DNA from: CADEDV01 sp964437415
GTDB lineage: Bacteria > Bacteroidota > Bacteroidia > Chitinophagales > Chitinophagaceae
Length of the DNA: 64,000 nt
Assembly: GCA_964437415.1 (NCBI GenBank)
Contig: CAYTGN010000017.1
Span: 1-64,000 of the forward strand
Direction: 5' to 3'
Below the pieces are notes generated by a model. The model saw only the letters and a program-made list of their open reading frames with translations, was not told the DNA's origin and did no database searches. This document shows, piece after piece, positions 35,751-45,126 of the stretch (position 1 is its first letter; each line of letters begins with the position of its first letter). Made by a program: the position numbers and the translations under genes.

Positions 35751-37391
35751 TCAGCTAAATGGAAGCGAGCCCAGCCGGCAATACTTCTGGTATAATGTTT
35801 CGTATATAATTGTTTTTTCCCTAACAGGAAAATAGGTTGTCTCAAAGCCTGATCCCATTGCCTGCTGCGCTGTCTCAATATTAGGATGAATTCCAGCAAT
35901 TGTCGCAGCATACATTGCGGCACCCAATGCGCAGGCCTGCTCACTCCGCACCTCGTCAATTGGAACATTGAGGACATCGGCCAGTGTTTGCATGACAAAG
36001 GATGATTTCTTTGCAATTCCACCCAATGCAATTACTTTCTTTATCGGTATGCCTTCCTGCTTAAACCTTTCAACAATTGCTTTTGATCCAAAAGCGGTTG
36101 CTTCAACCAGCGCCTTAAAAATACCGGGGGCATCACTACCAAGATGGAGCCCATTAATAGCGCCCCGCAGGGATAAATCTGCATCGGGTGTTCTTCGGCC
36201 GTTAATCCAGTCTGTTGCCACGATATCCTGTTCAGAGAGAGGTAAGCTTGATGCTTTCTCAGATAAAGCAGGCAGAATCCTTGCAGATACAGTTTTTATA
36301 TCAATATTTAATTCGTCCTGTTTTAGAATTTCTTTCAGCGGGAATTCCAATAAACGCTGAAACCAGTTATACAAATCGCCAAATGCCGATTGCCCGGCTT
36401 CCATCCCCAACATGCCGGGAATAATCGAACCATTCACCTGTCCACAGATCCCTTTAACCAAAATATCCTGATATTCATTCAGGGGCGCCATTAACATGTC
36501 GCAAGTGGATGTGCCCATGACCTTAACCAATGTGAAAGGTTCAATGCAAGCTCCAACAGCTCCAATATGAGCATCAAGAGCCCCGACTCCTACTAGTACG
36601 TTAGCAGGAAGACCAATTTGTTTTGACCAATAGGCGGAGAGGGTGCCTGCACTTACATCAGATGTGAAGCTATCTGTGTATAACCGTTTCCTGAGTCCTT
36701 TTAGCCGTTTATCGAGAGATTCGAGAAACTCATCAGAAGGAAGACCCCCGAACTCTTCATGCCACATGGCTTTGTGCCCTGCTGCACAACGGCTTCTCTT
36801 CATTGTTACCGGATTGGAGTTGCCGGTAAGCAGGGCAGGTATCCAGTCACAAAGCTCAACCCATGAAAAAGCCTGCTGAAATATTTTTTCATCTCTTCGG
36901 CTAATATGGAGCAGTTTTGACCAGAACCATTCTGAAGAATAAATACCACCGGAATATTTTGTAAAATCCGTTTCCCATTGCCTGCTTAATGAATTAATCT
37001 CGGCAGCCTCTGCATTTGCGGTGTGATCCTTCCAGAGGATAAACATTGCGTTTGGATTCTCGGAAAATTCAGGTAATAATGATAGTGGCAATCCTTTATC
37101 ATTGATAGCAACGGGTGTGGAGCCGGTTGTGGCTACTGACAGTGCTGCTACATTGCCCCGGATCACTGGTGATACCTGTGCCAGCACTTCCTTGGTTGCA
37201 AGCTCCAGGCTCTCTATATAATCAAGAGGGTGATGGCGAAACTGTGATTGGCCCGGATTACAGTATTTCCCTTCCTGCCAACGTGTATAATACTGAACAG
37301 AAGTTGCTATAACCGTTCCTTTGAACCCATCAGCTAAAAGAACCCTGACGGAATCAGTTCCAAAATCAAGACCTAACACATACTTTGACAT
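35751..37391 (-). CDS. FGGY-family carbohydrate kinase, ribulokinase-like
   Basis: 546 residues. N-terminal ATP-binding motif LGLDFGTDSVRVLLAD; AraB-like blocks WKDHTANAEAAEIN, WVELCDWIPALLTG, and the active-site GALDAHIGAVGACIEP with the catalytic Asp; the C-terminal FGGY block VIALGGIAKKSSFVMQTLADVL. The length and TGSTPV segment fit ribulokinase better than fuculokinase. It lies 21 bp after the isomerase-like gene, so the two should act in sequence on a ketose made from the locus 2 sugar. Confidence 0.9.
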   Translation of the reverse strand: MSKYVLGLDFGTDSVRVLLADGFKGTVIATSVQYYTRWQEGKYCNPGQSQFRHHPLDYIESLELATKEVLAQVSPVIRGNVAALSVATTGSTPVAINDKGLPLSLLPEFSENPNAMFILWKDHTANAEAAEINSLSRQWETDFTKYSGGIYSSEWFWSKLLHISRRDEKIFQQAFSWVELCDWIPALLTGNSNPVTMKRSRCAAGHKAMWHEEFGGLPSDEFLESLDKRLKGLRKRLYTDSFTSDVSAGTLSAYWSKQIGLPANVLVGVGALDAHIGAVGACIEPFTLVKVMGTSTCDMLMAPLNEYQDILVKGICGQVNGSIIPGMLGMEAGQSAFGDLYNWFQRLLEFPLKEILKQDELNIDIKTVSARILPALSEKASSLPLSEQDIVATDWINGRRTPDADLSLRGAINGLHLGSDAPGIFKALVEATAFGSKAIVERFKQEGIPIKKVIALGGIAKKSSFVMQTLADVLNVPIDEVRSEQACALGAAMYAATIAGIHPNIETAQQAMGSGFETTYFPVREKTIIYETLYQKYCRLGSLPFS

Positions 37392-37412
37392 TGGCAGTAG
37401 ATTTAAAACTGC

Positions 37413-39038
37413 TTAATCACCCAAACTTACATCACCGCAAAAATGAACCCTTATACCCAGCTCTGACAGTGCTGCTGCTTTTATCCTGCATGCCCTGTTT
37501 AGATCCATGCCTTCATCAGTATAAACAACGTGGATATGATTTGCTTTATGTCTTGCCATCATCTGGTCGCGGCTTACTCCATTCAGTACTGCATGCATGA
37601 TCGGCCATTGGGATGTTGTTTCTTTCCAGCGCCTCGCAGTTTCCTCTTCTGGCAGCAACAGCACTTTGCCAGTACCCAGATCGCAATGCAATTGATCATT
37701 CATCACATATATCCTGCTCCAAACAATATTACCCGGCTTACTGATTCCTTTAAGACTGCCTCCGCCCAACCGGAAATACATCGGCGGCTGTCTTTCACTA
37801 CTTGCGCCTTTATATCCGTTGATAAAATGTGCAGGTGGGGCAGCGCCGGAAATCAGAAACACCCATACAAATTCATTTTTCTGGTTGTATGTATAACTTT
37901 GCCCCCAGCGCAAATCATGAAGAGTTGTTTCACCCGGCATTCCTAACTGACTCCATAACCGGTAGGTGACAAGGGCATCAATGCCGGCGCATTCATCCAC
38001 TTCATTGAAATGTGGTAATGCTTCATCCCGGTATAGTTCATGGCCATGCTCAGAAAAAACAGGAGGTCTTTCCTTGTTATTCAATAATCCTTCTGCCAAA
38101 TCACTAGACACCGTCAGATCTTTTAACCCCTGCTGGTATTGAATCCCAATTGTATCACAACCAAAATCATCGGCAATCCGCATAGCAGCGATATACATCT
38201 TACACTGTTCCAGTGTTTGCTCTTTAGTCAGCTCTGATTCGCTGTCAATTCCCCATTTGAAGTGCATGCCCCGGCCAAGAAGCCAGTCCAGCACTCGTTT
38301 AGCCTCTTCACCTTTTACCTTCAACATTTCTGCATATAGCGCTGACTGACTAAGGCGTTCCTTAAATATGCCGGTTTCATGCAATAAATCATCCGGGACA
38401 ATGGCATTATACATACCCATACAACCCTCATCAAAAACTCCCATGATCGCTTTACTCTGCCTGAAGCTTCGGGCAAATGATCTTCCGGCTATTTCATCAT
38501 CAGAAGGAATCCTCACCTGTTCAAAATCTTTCACATGACTTTGATCGTGGTTTATATTGCCGGTGTTCAGCCATTCCTGTAACCCCTTAATAAAAAATTC
38601 ATCGTCAAAATTCTCACTCCATAATGTACTGTACCTGACTCCTGCTTTTGTCAATGACCCGTTCAGGTTTAGCATACCTACCAAACCGGGCCATTGTCCA
38701 CTCCAGTTGGCAACAGTAAGTATGGCCCCTTGATGAGTTGTAAGGCCGGCCAATACATGATGCGAATATTGCCAAACACTTTCTGCAACGATCAAAGCAG
38801 TATGAGGGTCGATTTTCCGAAAAACATTCATCCCCATCTTTTGTGAATCAATAAATCCATGCCTCTTAATCGGATCATATGGATGGGCACGGGTAATACT
38901 ATAGCCCTGTTCTTTAACCGCCCTGCCCAAGGCTTCTTCCATATCAGCCTGGGCTGGCCAGCATTGCTGGTTGGCAGAAATTCTAAGATCACCACTTGAA
39001 ACGAGTAATACCTGCTTGCTTGTGTTTGCTGAAGACAT
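37413..39038 (-). CDS. L-fucose/L-arabinose isomerase-family protein
   Basis: 541 residues. The translation shows the fucose-isomerase fold pattern: SGDLRISANQQCWPAQ, VFDEGCMGMYNAIVPD with a likely metal-ligand Glu, and a C-terminal DLRWGQSYTYNQKNEFVWVFLISGAAPPAHF. It is shorter than classical FucI (about 590). The paired FGGY kinase supports aldose-ketose isomerisation. A weak operator-like match (GTTAGTATATTATCTTACC, 39140-39158) lies about 102 bp upstream. Confidence 0.8.
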   Translation of the reverse strand: MSSANTSKQVLLVSSGDLRISANQQCWPAQADMEEALGRAVKEQGYSITRAHPYDPIKRHGFIDSQKMGMNVFRKIDPHTALIVAESVWQYSHHVLAGLTTHQGAILTVANWSGQWPGLVGMLNLNGSLTKAGVRYSTLWSENFDDEFFIKGLQEWLNTGNINHDQSHVKDFEQVRIPSDDEIAGRSFARSFRQSKAIMGVFDEGCMGMYNAIVPDDLLHETGIFKERLSQSALYAEMLKVKGEEAKRVLDWLLGRGMHFKWGIDSESELTKEQTLEQCKMYIAAMRIADDFGCDTIGIQYQQGLKDLTVSSDLAEGLLNNKERPPVFSEHGHELYRDEALPHFNEVDECAGIDALVTYRLWSQLGMPGETTLHDLRWGQSYTYNQKNEFVWVFLISGAAPPAHFINGYKGASSERQPPMYFRLGGGSLKGISKPGNIVWSRIYVMNDQLHCDLGTGKVLLLPEEETARRWKETTSQWPIMHAVLNGVSRDQMMARHKANHIHVVYTDEGMDLNRACRIKAAALSELGIRVHFCGDVSLGD

Positions 39039-39199
39039 GAACGGATATTGTTGGTTGTTAAAAATGAATTTTAGAAAATGGATAGATCACTTTCAAATTT
39101 CGAAAGCTTTGGGCCTTGATTTTTATTAAATATTACCCTGTTAGTATATTATCTTACCCTTTGTACCAACAGGGCCTCATTATCAAAGCATGATTCGTT

Positions 39200-40588
39200 C
39201 TACTTTTTCGATTGCAGCTTCACAATAAAAATTTGCAGGGATCTTCCGGTCTTACTCTTTATATACCGGTTGTAAGCAATACTGTTGCCATCATTGGACC
39301 AAACGACTGCCCCAACAGGTTTTTCGGAATCATCAAATCGAAGGGATATCTTTTCTTGCTTACCAGTAGAAAGATCAGAAACATATATACTATTATCAGC
39401 CACATAAGCTATCTTTTTATCATCCGGACTGATATTGAACTGTCCCTCCACTGAAAAAGCTGAATAGGTTAGCTGCCTGATAGCTCCGCCATTCGGCGAA
39501 ACAGCAAACACCTGTATTATCCCTGAACTATCTTTTGCCAGGAAGGCTATCAATGACCCATCAGATGTAGTCCTTAACCAATGCCGGGGGCCCTGCACTC
39601 CGTGTTTCATAAATGTGACACGTCGCTGCGTGACACCGATTGGTATTCCCGGTCTTGTAGAAGTTGTACCTTCCAATGGTTGACGAGGATCGAAACCTGT
39701 TATATCATCGGGAATATCTACTACAAAAACCTCAGTTTGCACCTCGCCATTTTCGTTTCTTACATGCCCCTGAAAAGCGATAGCTCTCTTTTGCCAGGCA
39801 CCGTTATCTTTCCTGTACCCATTTGACCCAATCCAGCATTCATCAAAAGCCTTTTCGATTTCATCAGTTCCATGCCCTGGATTCTCCGTTACTTGTGTAA
39901 CAATGGCAGCAAACATTTCGCCACTATTATTCTCCATGGAACCATCATCTGTTACTTCCACCTTTACTGCAGGACTCATAACACCGACAGTTCTTAAGTC
40001 CTTAATGGCAGGGTTTGTCTTGCTTAGTTGTTCAATGATATAATCATTATAGGTAAAACTGATCCAACTGCCATCTCCGCTCCATGCATGGGAATGAGTG
40101 CCGCCGCGCAATGCGCCGTTTGTAAAAGGTGCTGTGATGTCACGGGCATCCATAAAGACGGGAATCCCGGGGCGATCAGTATCCACTGCAATTCCGGTAC
40201 GTCTTGTGAAACTGTAAGGCTGATGCTGACTGGCATTCCTGATTCCATGTAAGAAAAGCACCCGATCAGTAACGGGAGAAAAGGTGGCTGCCCCAACCCC
40301 AGGGCCAAACGGGGTTGAAGGATCCGCTATGTACAACTCTTTTATTTCGCCGGTTACAATATTAACCATGCTAATGGCTGTGGTCGTCATGATTTCACCG
40401 TCACTATTCCTGCCATCAAAAACAATCCATTTATTATCCGGTGAAAACACCTGCGAGTGATGAATATAGTGTCCTGATTCATCTGAAGTGAGTTGTATCT
40501 CCTGATGCGTCATCTTTTTTGCTGTTTTAATTGCGCAGGAACCTGGTACAAAAAGCAGAAACAATAGAATCTTTCCGTAGGCTCTCAT
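39200..40588 (-). CDS. DUF3748 (YidR-like) beta-propeller protein
   Basis: 462 residues with a lipoprotein-like signal (LLFLLFVPGSCA). TolB-type propeller with the family blocks DNKWIVFDGRN, TPFGPGVGAATFSP, FLHGIRNASQHQPYSFTRRTG, GGTHSHAWSGDGSWISFTYND and QLTYSAFSVEGQFNISPD. The E. coli homologue YidR has no known biochemical role, though from memory it neighbours sugar-acid genes. Its presence here fits a link with sugar-acid metabolism. Confidence 0.8.
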   Translation of the reverse strand: MRAYGKILLFLLFVPGSCAIKTAKKMTHQEIQLTSDESGHYIHHSQVFSPDNKWIVFDGRNSDGEIMTTTAISMVNIVTGEIKELYIADPSTPFGPGVGAATFSPVTDRVLFLHGIRNASQHQPYSFTRRTGIAVDTDRPGIPVFMDARDITAPFTNGALRGGTHSHAWSGDGSWISFTYNDYIIEQLSKTNPAIKDLRTVGVMSPAVKVEVTDDGSMENNSGEMFAAIVTQVTENPGHGTDEIEKAFDECWIGSNGYRKDNGAWQKRAIAFQGHVRNENGEVQTEVFVVDIPDDITGFDPRQPLEGTTSTRPGIPIGVTQRRVTFMKHGVQGPRHWLRTTSDGSLIAFLAKDSSGIIQVFAVSPNGGAIRQLTYSAFSVEGQFNISPDDKKIAYVADNSIYVSDLSTGKQEKISLRFDDSEKPVGAVVWSNDGNSIAYNRYIKSKTGRSLQIFIVKLQSKK

Positions 40589-40690
40589 TATGTATGATTA
40601 ATATTTTCTGGTGAAAATCAACCCTTGTTGTATAAAAAAACGAATCAGGTTAGCAAGAATGTTCTGCATTTCACAGGCTATTTGTTACCC

Positions 40691-41740
40691 CTAATATTCC
40701 AGGCTGACCGCTACATACTTTATTTTTTTCCTGTTCCATGTATAAGTAATATGAATCATCCCGTCTTTTGATTGAATTACTGAAGGGTATGAAAATTCAC
40801 CCGGTTCATCTTCAAGCACCAATATATCTTTCCAGTGTTCCCCGTTTTTTGAAATAGCAACACTCAAAGGAGAACGGGGGCCACCCCATTTATCATTTGT
40901 TCTATCAGTTGGGTTATATACGAGCAATTGCAAGGAGTTATGCAAGGTGACGGCATCTGTTCCCGAGTTTGGATTGGGAAGTTCTGTTGTATCAGGTGCT
41001 GACCAGTTGATTCCGGCATCGTCTGACCAGAGTGATACCAGCCGGTTTTCTTTACTCCGGCACAGCAACTGCTGCTTGTTGTCCGGATAGAGCAGCAGGC
41101 TTGGCTGAATTATATGATAGCTGATCCCATCATTCAACGGGCCAGTTGTCGTCCATGTTTTGCAAAAATCCGTTGTAATTTCAAGGTGAACCTGCCATCT
41201 TCCATCAGTCTTATTTTCTGTACTTGATGGGCAGATCAACCTGCCGTCTTGAAGTAAAATGGGTTTATTTTTTATCGGCCCTAATATCCCATCAGGCAAC
41301 TTCGCTGCTGCCGACCAGGTTTTCCCGAAATCATTGGAAGTTTTGTATACACCCCACCATTCCGTAGGATCAGGTCCGACCTTGTAAAAAAGTACCAATG
41401 GACCACCAGGGTACTGAAAAAGCACAGGGTTCCAGCAGGGGTATCTTTCACCATTATCTTGTATTCCGTTAGCTACTGAGACAGGATCAGTCCATTTATC
41501 TCCCCTTTTCCTGCTAACCCAAATTTCAACATCCTTATGTTTTTCATGCGTGCCTCCAAACCATGCGGCTATCAACCCCTCTGGCGTTTCGGCAAGGGTG
41601 GACGCATGACAACTGGGAAATGATGCGGTATCATATACAAATTGTTTCTTTGAAATAAATCCCTTAGGGTTTTGCTGCGAGCATGAAAGAATGGGGAATA
41701 AGGCAAAAGAAACCCCTATCACAAAGATCCTGGATAACAT
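40691..41740 (-). CDS. Sialidase-like Asp-box (BNR) protein E, lipoprotein
   Basis: 349 residues with a signal and lipobox-like PILSC. Blocks: SCHASTLAETPEGLIAAWFGGTHE, VEIWVSRKRGDKW, TSNDFGKTW, TTDFCKTW, SDDAGINW and FSYPSVIQSKDGMIHITYTW. The HASTL...AAWFGGTHE start defines a widespread subgroup of sialidase-fold proteins without a settled activity. It is 9 bp after the TIM-barrel gene's end. Confidence 0.83.
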   Translation of the reverse strand: MLSRIFVIGVSFALFPILSCSQQNPKGFISKKQFVYDTASFPSCHASTLAETPEGLIAAWFGGTHEKHKDVEIWVSRKRGDKWTDPVSVANGIQDNGERYPCWNPVLFQYPGGPLVLFYKVGPDPTEWWGVYKTSNDFGKTWSAAAKLPDGILGPIKNKPILLQDGRLICPSSTENKTDGRWQVHLEITTDFCKTWTTTGPLNDGISYHIIQPSLLLYPDNKQQLLCRSKENRLVSLWSDDAGINWSAPDTTELPNPNSGTDAVTLHNSLQLLVYNPTDRTNDKWGGPRSPLSVAISKNGEHWKDILVLEDEPGEFSYPSVIQSKDGMIHITYTWNRKKIKYVAVSLEY

Positions 41741-41749
41741 GTTTCTGTA

Positions 41750-42679
41750 TTAAGTAGTGAACAAGTGGTGATTTCTAAAACTTTCTTCGAGCCATGTGGC
41801 CGTTGATATATAAGCATTGTCAAGATTTTGAATTTCCGACTCGGGGCCGCCTACATCAATACCTATATGTCCTTTAAAGTTTATTGAATTAAGTGTACTG
41901 AAGAAATTGTCCCAATTGATCTTACCCTCTCCGGGCACAAGGTGTTCAACTTTGTGTCCCCTGTTATCCGAAATATGAACGTAATCTATGTAGTCTTTGA
42001 GACGGATAAGTGACAGCATCAGGTTATCCTTACCAAAAAACTGGTTTGCAGTATCCAGGTTGAAACGCAGGTTTGGCCGGTTCACCGCCTGGGCAAAATA
42101 TAGAAAAGCGTCAGTGCTGGCACTCATCACACCAAGACAGGGATGCATCTGGTAGGTCAATCCATGATCTGCTGCAATATCACATGCATCCTGGTATGTC
42201 TTCACCAGGTCATTCCAGTATTGATCCCAATTAAGGTGTTGGGGAAATCTTGCTGCCATTAGTACTTCTTCACTATAGTGCCGAACAACAGGAATATCTG
42301 CCGGAAACTGGTAAGGAGGTAATGGCGCATTATCCAATATTCCTTTTGCCTCTATATGTTTTGCTATTTCACAGCCCTTTTTAAATAGCTCAAGATTTCC
42401 TCTTCGTTCCTCTTTATCTGCTGAAGAAAGCCCCGGCAAAACCGCACAGAAATAAGTAACTTTAATTCCGGATTGAGTCAGTTCGTTTTTAATTTTATGT
42501 TTTTGTTCGTATACTTCAAGTAAATGCTCTTTCCGAATCCCTTCCAGTTCGATACTTTTAAACCCCAGCTCTTTCATTTCACGGATATACTGTACAGTGC
42601 TTCCCGCCGGTGGCGGATACCCGTATTTTGTTATGACATAGAGGTAACAGCAGGTTATCGCTTTGTTGAACTCACTCAT
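41750..42679 (-). CDS. Sugar phosphate isomerase/epimerase-type TIM-barrel protein
   Basis: 309 residues of the xylose-isomerase-like TIM-barrel superfamily. Putative metal-binding stretches: SIELEGI, YQMHPCLGV, FNLDTANQF, VHISDNRGHKVEHLVPGEG and GIDVGGPE. No signal peptide, so cytoplasmic. Relatives act as ketose epimerases, inosose dehydratases or hydroxypyruvate isomerases. Likely converts a sugar taken up by locus 2. Confidence 0.85.
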   Translation of the reverse strand: MSEFNKAITCCYLYVITKYGYPPPAGSTVQYIREMKELGFKSIELEGIRKEHLLEVYEQKHKIKNELTQSGIKVTYFCAVLPGLSSADKEERRGNLELFKKGCEIAKHIEAKGILDNAPLPPYQFPADIPVVRHYSEEVLMAARFPQHLNWDQYWNDLVKTYQDACDIAADHGLTYQMHPCLGVMSASTDAFLYFAQAVNRPNLRFNLDTANQFFGKDNLMLSLIRLKDYIDYVHISDNRGHKVEHLVPGEGKINWDNFFSTLNSINFKGHIGIDVGGPESEIQNLDNAYISTATWLEESFRNHHLFTT

Positions 42680-42702
42680 ATATACTGATGTTAATTATTT
42701 TT

Positions 42703-43929
42703 TTATAGCCCTGACATTCCTGCCATTCCAGCAATGGCCATTCCTATAGTAAAAAATGTAATCCCAATCATTACAGCATTTTGAACGGGAGAGGCGGTGT
42801 GTTCACCCATCACACTCCTCCTATTAATAAGAATGAGGAATAGAATGAGAACGAAAGGTGTAGACACAATAGCCAGTGCCTGCGATACAATCATAATCAG
42901 GACCGGGCTTCCTCCAAAAATCGGAATGACCAGCCCAGTTAATACTCCAATAAGCACCAACAACCTTGAACTCATTGACCGCATATTGCGGGGTTTGTGG
43001 TTAAAATCAGCAAACAACCATGGCGCTAACAGAATTATAGGAAATAATGATGAAAGCCCTGCGCAAACAATCCCGGCGACAAAAATTGATATCGCAAACC
43101 TTCCTGCAATGGGTTCAAGCAGGTTTACCATATCAATCGCATTGCTCACTTTCAGTCCCTTGGGATATAGCGTTCCTGCAGCCGCGGCCATGATGGATAC
43201 ACTTAACAGAAACATCACTGCTGCAGCAATAAACGTATCTCTCCTTTCAAGTCTCAGATCTTCGATCTTCCATCCTTTTTCCTGCACTAATATTGATCTG
43301 ACAACATACAACACCCCGGCCATGGTTGTGCCAACCATTCCGGCGATAAGTAATAATGTGTTAGAGCTTTTTGGAATTGAGGGCACTAACCCTTTAATTA
43401 CATCAACAGGATCGGGGATAACCATAAACATGGTGAGAAAAAAACAAAGCGCCATGATACCAACGAAAACTGTCAGTATTTTTTCAAAAAACCTGTGATT
43501 CCCTTTCAGGAAAATATAATAGAGTATTGCTCCAAAAAATATCGCCACTAAAACAGGATTAAATCCATTTCCTGATTCAGTCAGTGGACGAGACCATTCC
43601 TGCACTACCTGAGTTACAACGCCCATCACCCCCATACTGGAAACCCACTCACTGAACAAGAGTGATACCAGTACAATCAATGCAACAGGTGATCCAAAGT
43701 TTATCCGAAAGCTATGGAGTATTGTATTTCCAGTTAGTATTGTATAGCGGCCAAAATATAAAATCAGGAAATAAGTAAAGATACATGACAGTAGTAAAGG
43801 CCAGGTTAGTGACATCCCATAACTGGCCCCGGAGGAAGCCATTGTAGTAATGCTTCCGGTGCCAATATTATAGCCAATCATAAAAAAGGCCGGGGCAATA
43901 GAAGCAAGAAATAATTTTAATTTTTGCAT
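42703..43929 (-). CDS. Nramp-superfamily transporter lacking the metal-binding motifs
   Basis: 408 residues, about eleven membrane segments with the Nramp pattern (APAFFMIGYNIGTGSITTM at TM1; GTTMAGVLYVVRSILVQEKGW at TM6). In true metal transporters TM1 carries DPGN and TM6 carries MPH. Here they read roughly NIGTG and MAG, so the manganese/iron site is gone. Together with its place between sugar-processing genes, this suggests another substrate. Confidence 0.82.
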   Translation of the reverse strand: MQKLKLFLASIAPAFFMIGYNIGTGSITTMASSGASYGMSLTWPLLLSCIFTYFLILYFGRYTILTGNTILHSFRINFGSPVALIVLVSLLFSEWVSSMGVMGVVTQVVQEWSRPLTESGNGFNPVLVAIFFGAILYYIFLKGNHRFFEKILTVFVGIMALCFFLTMFMVIPDPVDVIKGLVPSIPKSSNTLLLIAGMVGTTMAGVLYVVRSILVQEKGWKIEDLRLERRDTFIAAAVMFLLSVSIMAAAAGTLYPKGLKVSNAIDMVNLLEPIAGRFAISIFVAGIVCAGLSSLFPIILLAPWLFADFNHKPRNMRSMSSRLLVLIGVLTGLVIPIFGGSPVLIMIVSQALAIVSTPFVLILFLILINRRSVMGEHTASPVQNAVMIGITFFTIGMAIAGMAGMSGL

Positions 43930-43970
43930 TTAAGTAAAGGCTGATACTAAACTACCATTACACTTTTTAT

Positions 43971-45095
43971 TCATTCTCCGGTCATAACACCTGGATCCCA
44001 TATTGTAGCAGCAATATGACGTTCTTTTGCAGCCGCAACATTTATATAATAGACTGTAATCAATTTCCCGTCTTTTCGCTGAACAGTACGGGGATACCCA
44101 AGATCCCAGCTATTTCCGTCATCACGAAGGATAAACTCCTTACCCCAGGTCTGACCTTCATCTGCGCTTAATTTGGCCCTGATCCCATATGGTTTTTCCC
44201 GGCTGCCATATGTAAGGGCTAATCTTCCATCTTTTAACCGGATCATATGCGGGGGATTACCGCCATTGTTTACCGTTGGTTCTTCAAGTTTATACCAGGT
44301 TACTCCTTCATCAGGGGAGAGAAAAGATTCCAGCCATAACTTTCTTTCCTTATTTGCTGTCATACCCTTCCTCCGGATAACAGAAAGTAATGATTTGTTA
44401 TCCAGCCTTACTGTAGAAGACATGATTGAAAAGCTGCTATCATCTGGTTGCGGGCCAATCCAACCCTGGAACTTCCAGGTCTTGCCGCCATCAGTTGTTC
44501 TTGCCGCCAATGGCCAGCCTTCCCCTCCGTTATCTTTTGCAGCTGTAAAAAATGCATGCATATCATGCTTCCCGTTTACAATATAATCTGTACGACCAAA
44601 AATTCCTTTCCTGTCAAATCCAGGAAGTTTATAAGGTCCTTTCCAGGTTTTGCAGCGGTCATACGAATAGTAAAAATGCGAATACCCTTTGTAGGCTCCT
44701 TCAAACCGAACAAGGAAAGCAAAATTGGGATCTGTAAAATTGATTGCCTCCGGAAGCTCTTCCGGCACTCGCTCTTTTTCATTTGCATCCAGGTAAGAAG
44801 GCTTTTCTATTTTCCACGTTTTACCTCCATCAACGCTTCGGGACTGTCGTATCAATTGAGGCACATTCTTCAGAATAGGATGCCCGGAAGTTTTGTTGTC
44901 GTCATGATACCCAAGATAAAATCCAGTAACTATTTCATCACCCCATGACCAGATTCCATAATTGGCCGGCCAGCCCGCATATCTTTCCTTTTCCTGGAAT
45001 ACGATTACATGCTCTTTATCAACAGCAACAGACTGTGCACAAGATACAATGCTGGAAAAGAGAGTAACTACCGGAATGACAAGCTTATAATTCAT
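43971..45095 (-). CDS. Sialidase-like Asp-box (BNR) protein F, lipoprotein
   Basis: 374 residues with lipoprotein-type signal SSIVSC. Five Asp boxes: SVDGGKTW, SYDRCKTW, TTDGGKTW, SPDEGVTW and SADEGQTW. Opening block RYAGWPANYGIWSWGDEIVTGFYLGYH and closing DLGYPRTVQRKDGKLITVYYI. The subgroup is common in Bacteroidota and Planctomycetes sugar loci. Substrate unknown. Confidence 0.83.
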   Translation of the reverse strand: MNYKLVIPVVTLFSSIVSCAQSVAVDKEHVIVFQEKERYAGWPANYGIWSWGDEIVTGFYLGYHDDNKTSGHPILKNVPQLIRQSRSVDGGKTWKIEKPSYLDANEKERVPEELPEAINFTDPNFAFLVRFEGAYKGYSHFYYSYDRCKTWKGPYKLPGFDRKGIFGRTDYIVNGKHDMHAFFTAAKDNGGEGWPLAARTTDGGKTWKFQGWIGPQPDDSSFSIMSSTVRLDNKSLLSVIRRKGMTANKERKLWLESFLSPDEGVTWYKLEEPTVNNGGNPPHMIRLKDGRLALTYGSREKPYGIRAKLSADEGQTWGKEFILRDDGNSWDLGYPRTVQRKDGKLITVYYINVAAAKERHIAATIWDPGVMTGE

Positions 45096-45126
45096 AGAGA
45101 AATGCTGTTTATTATAATAGAAAGGT

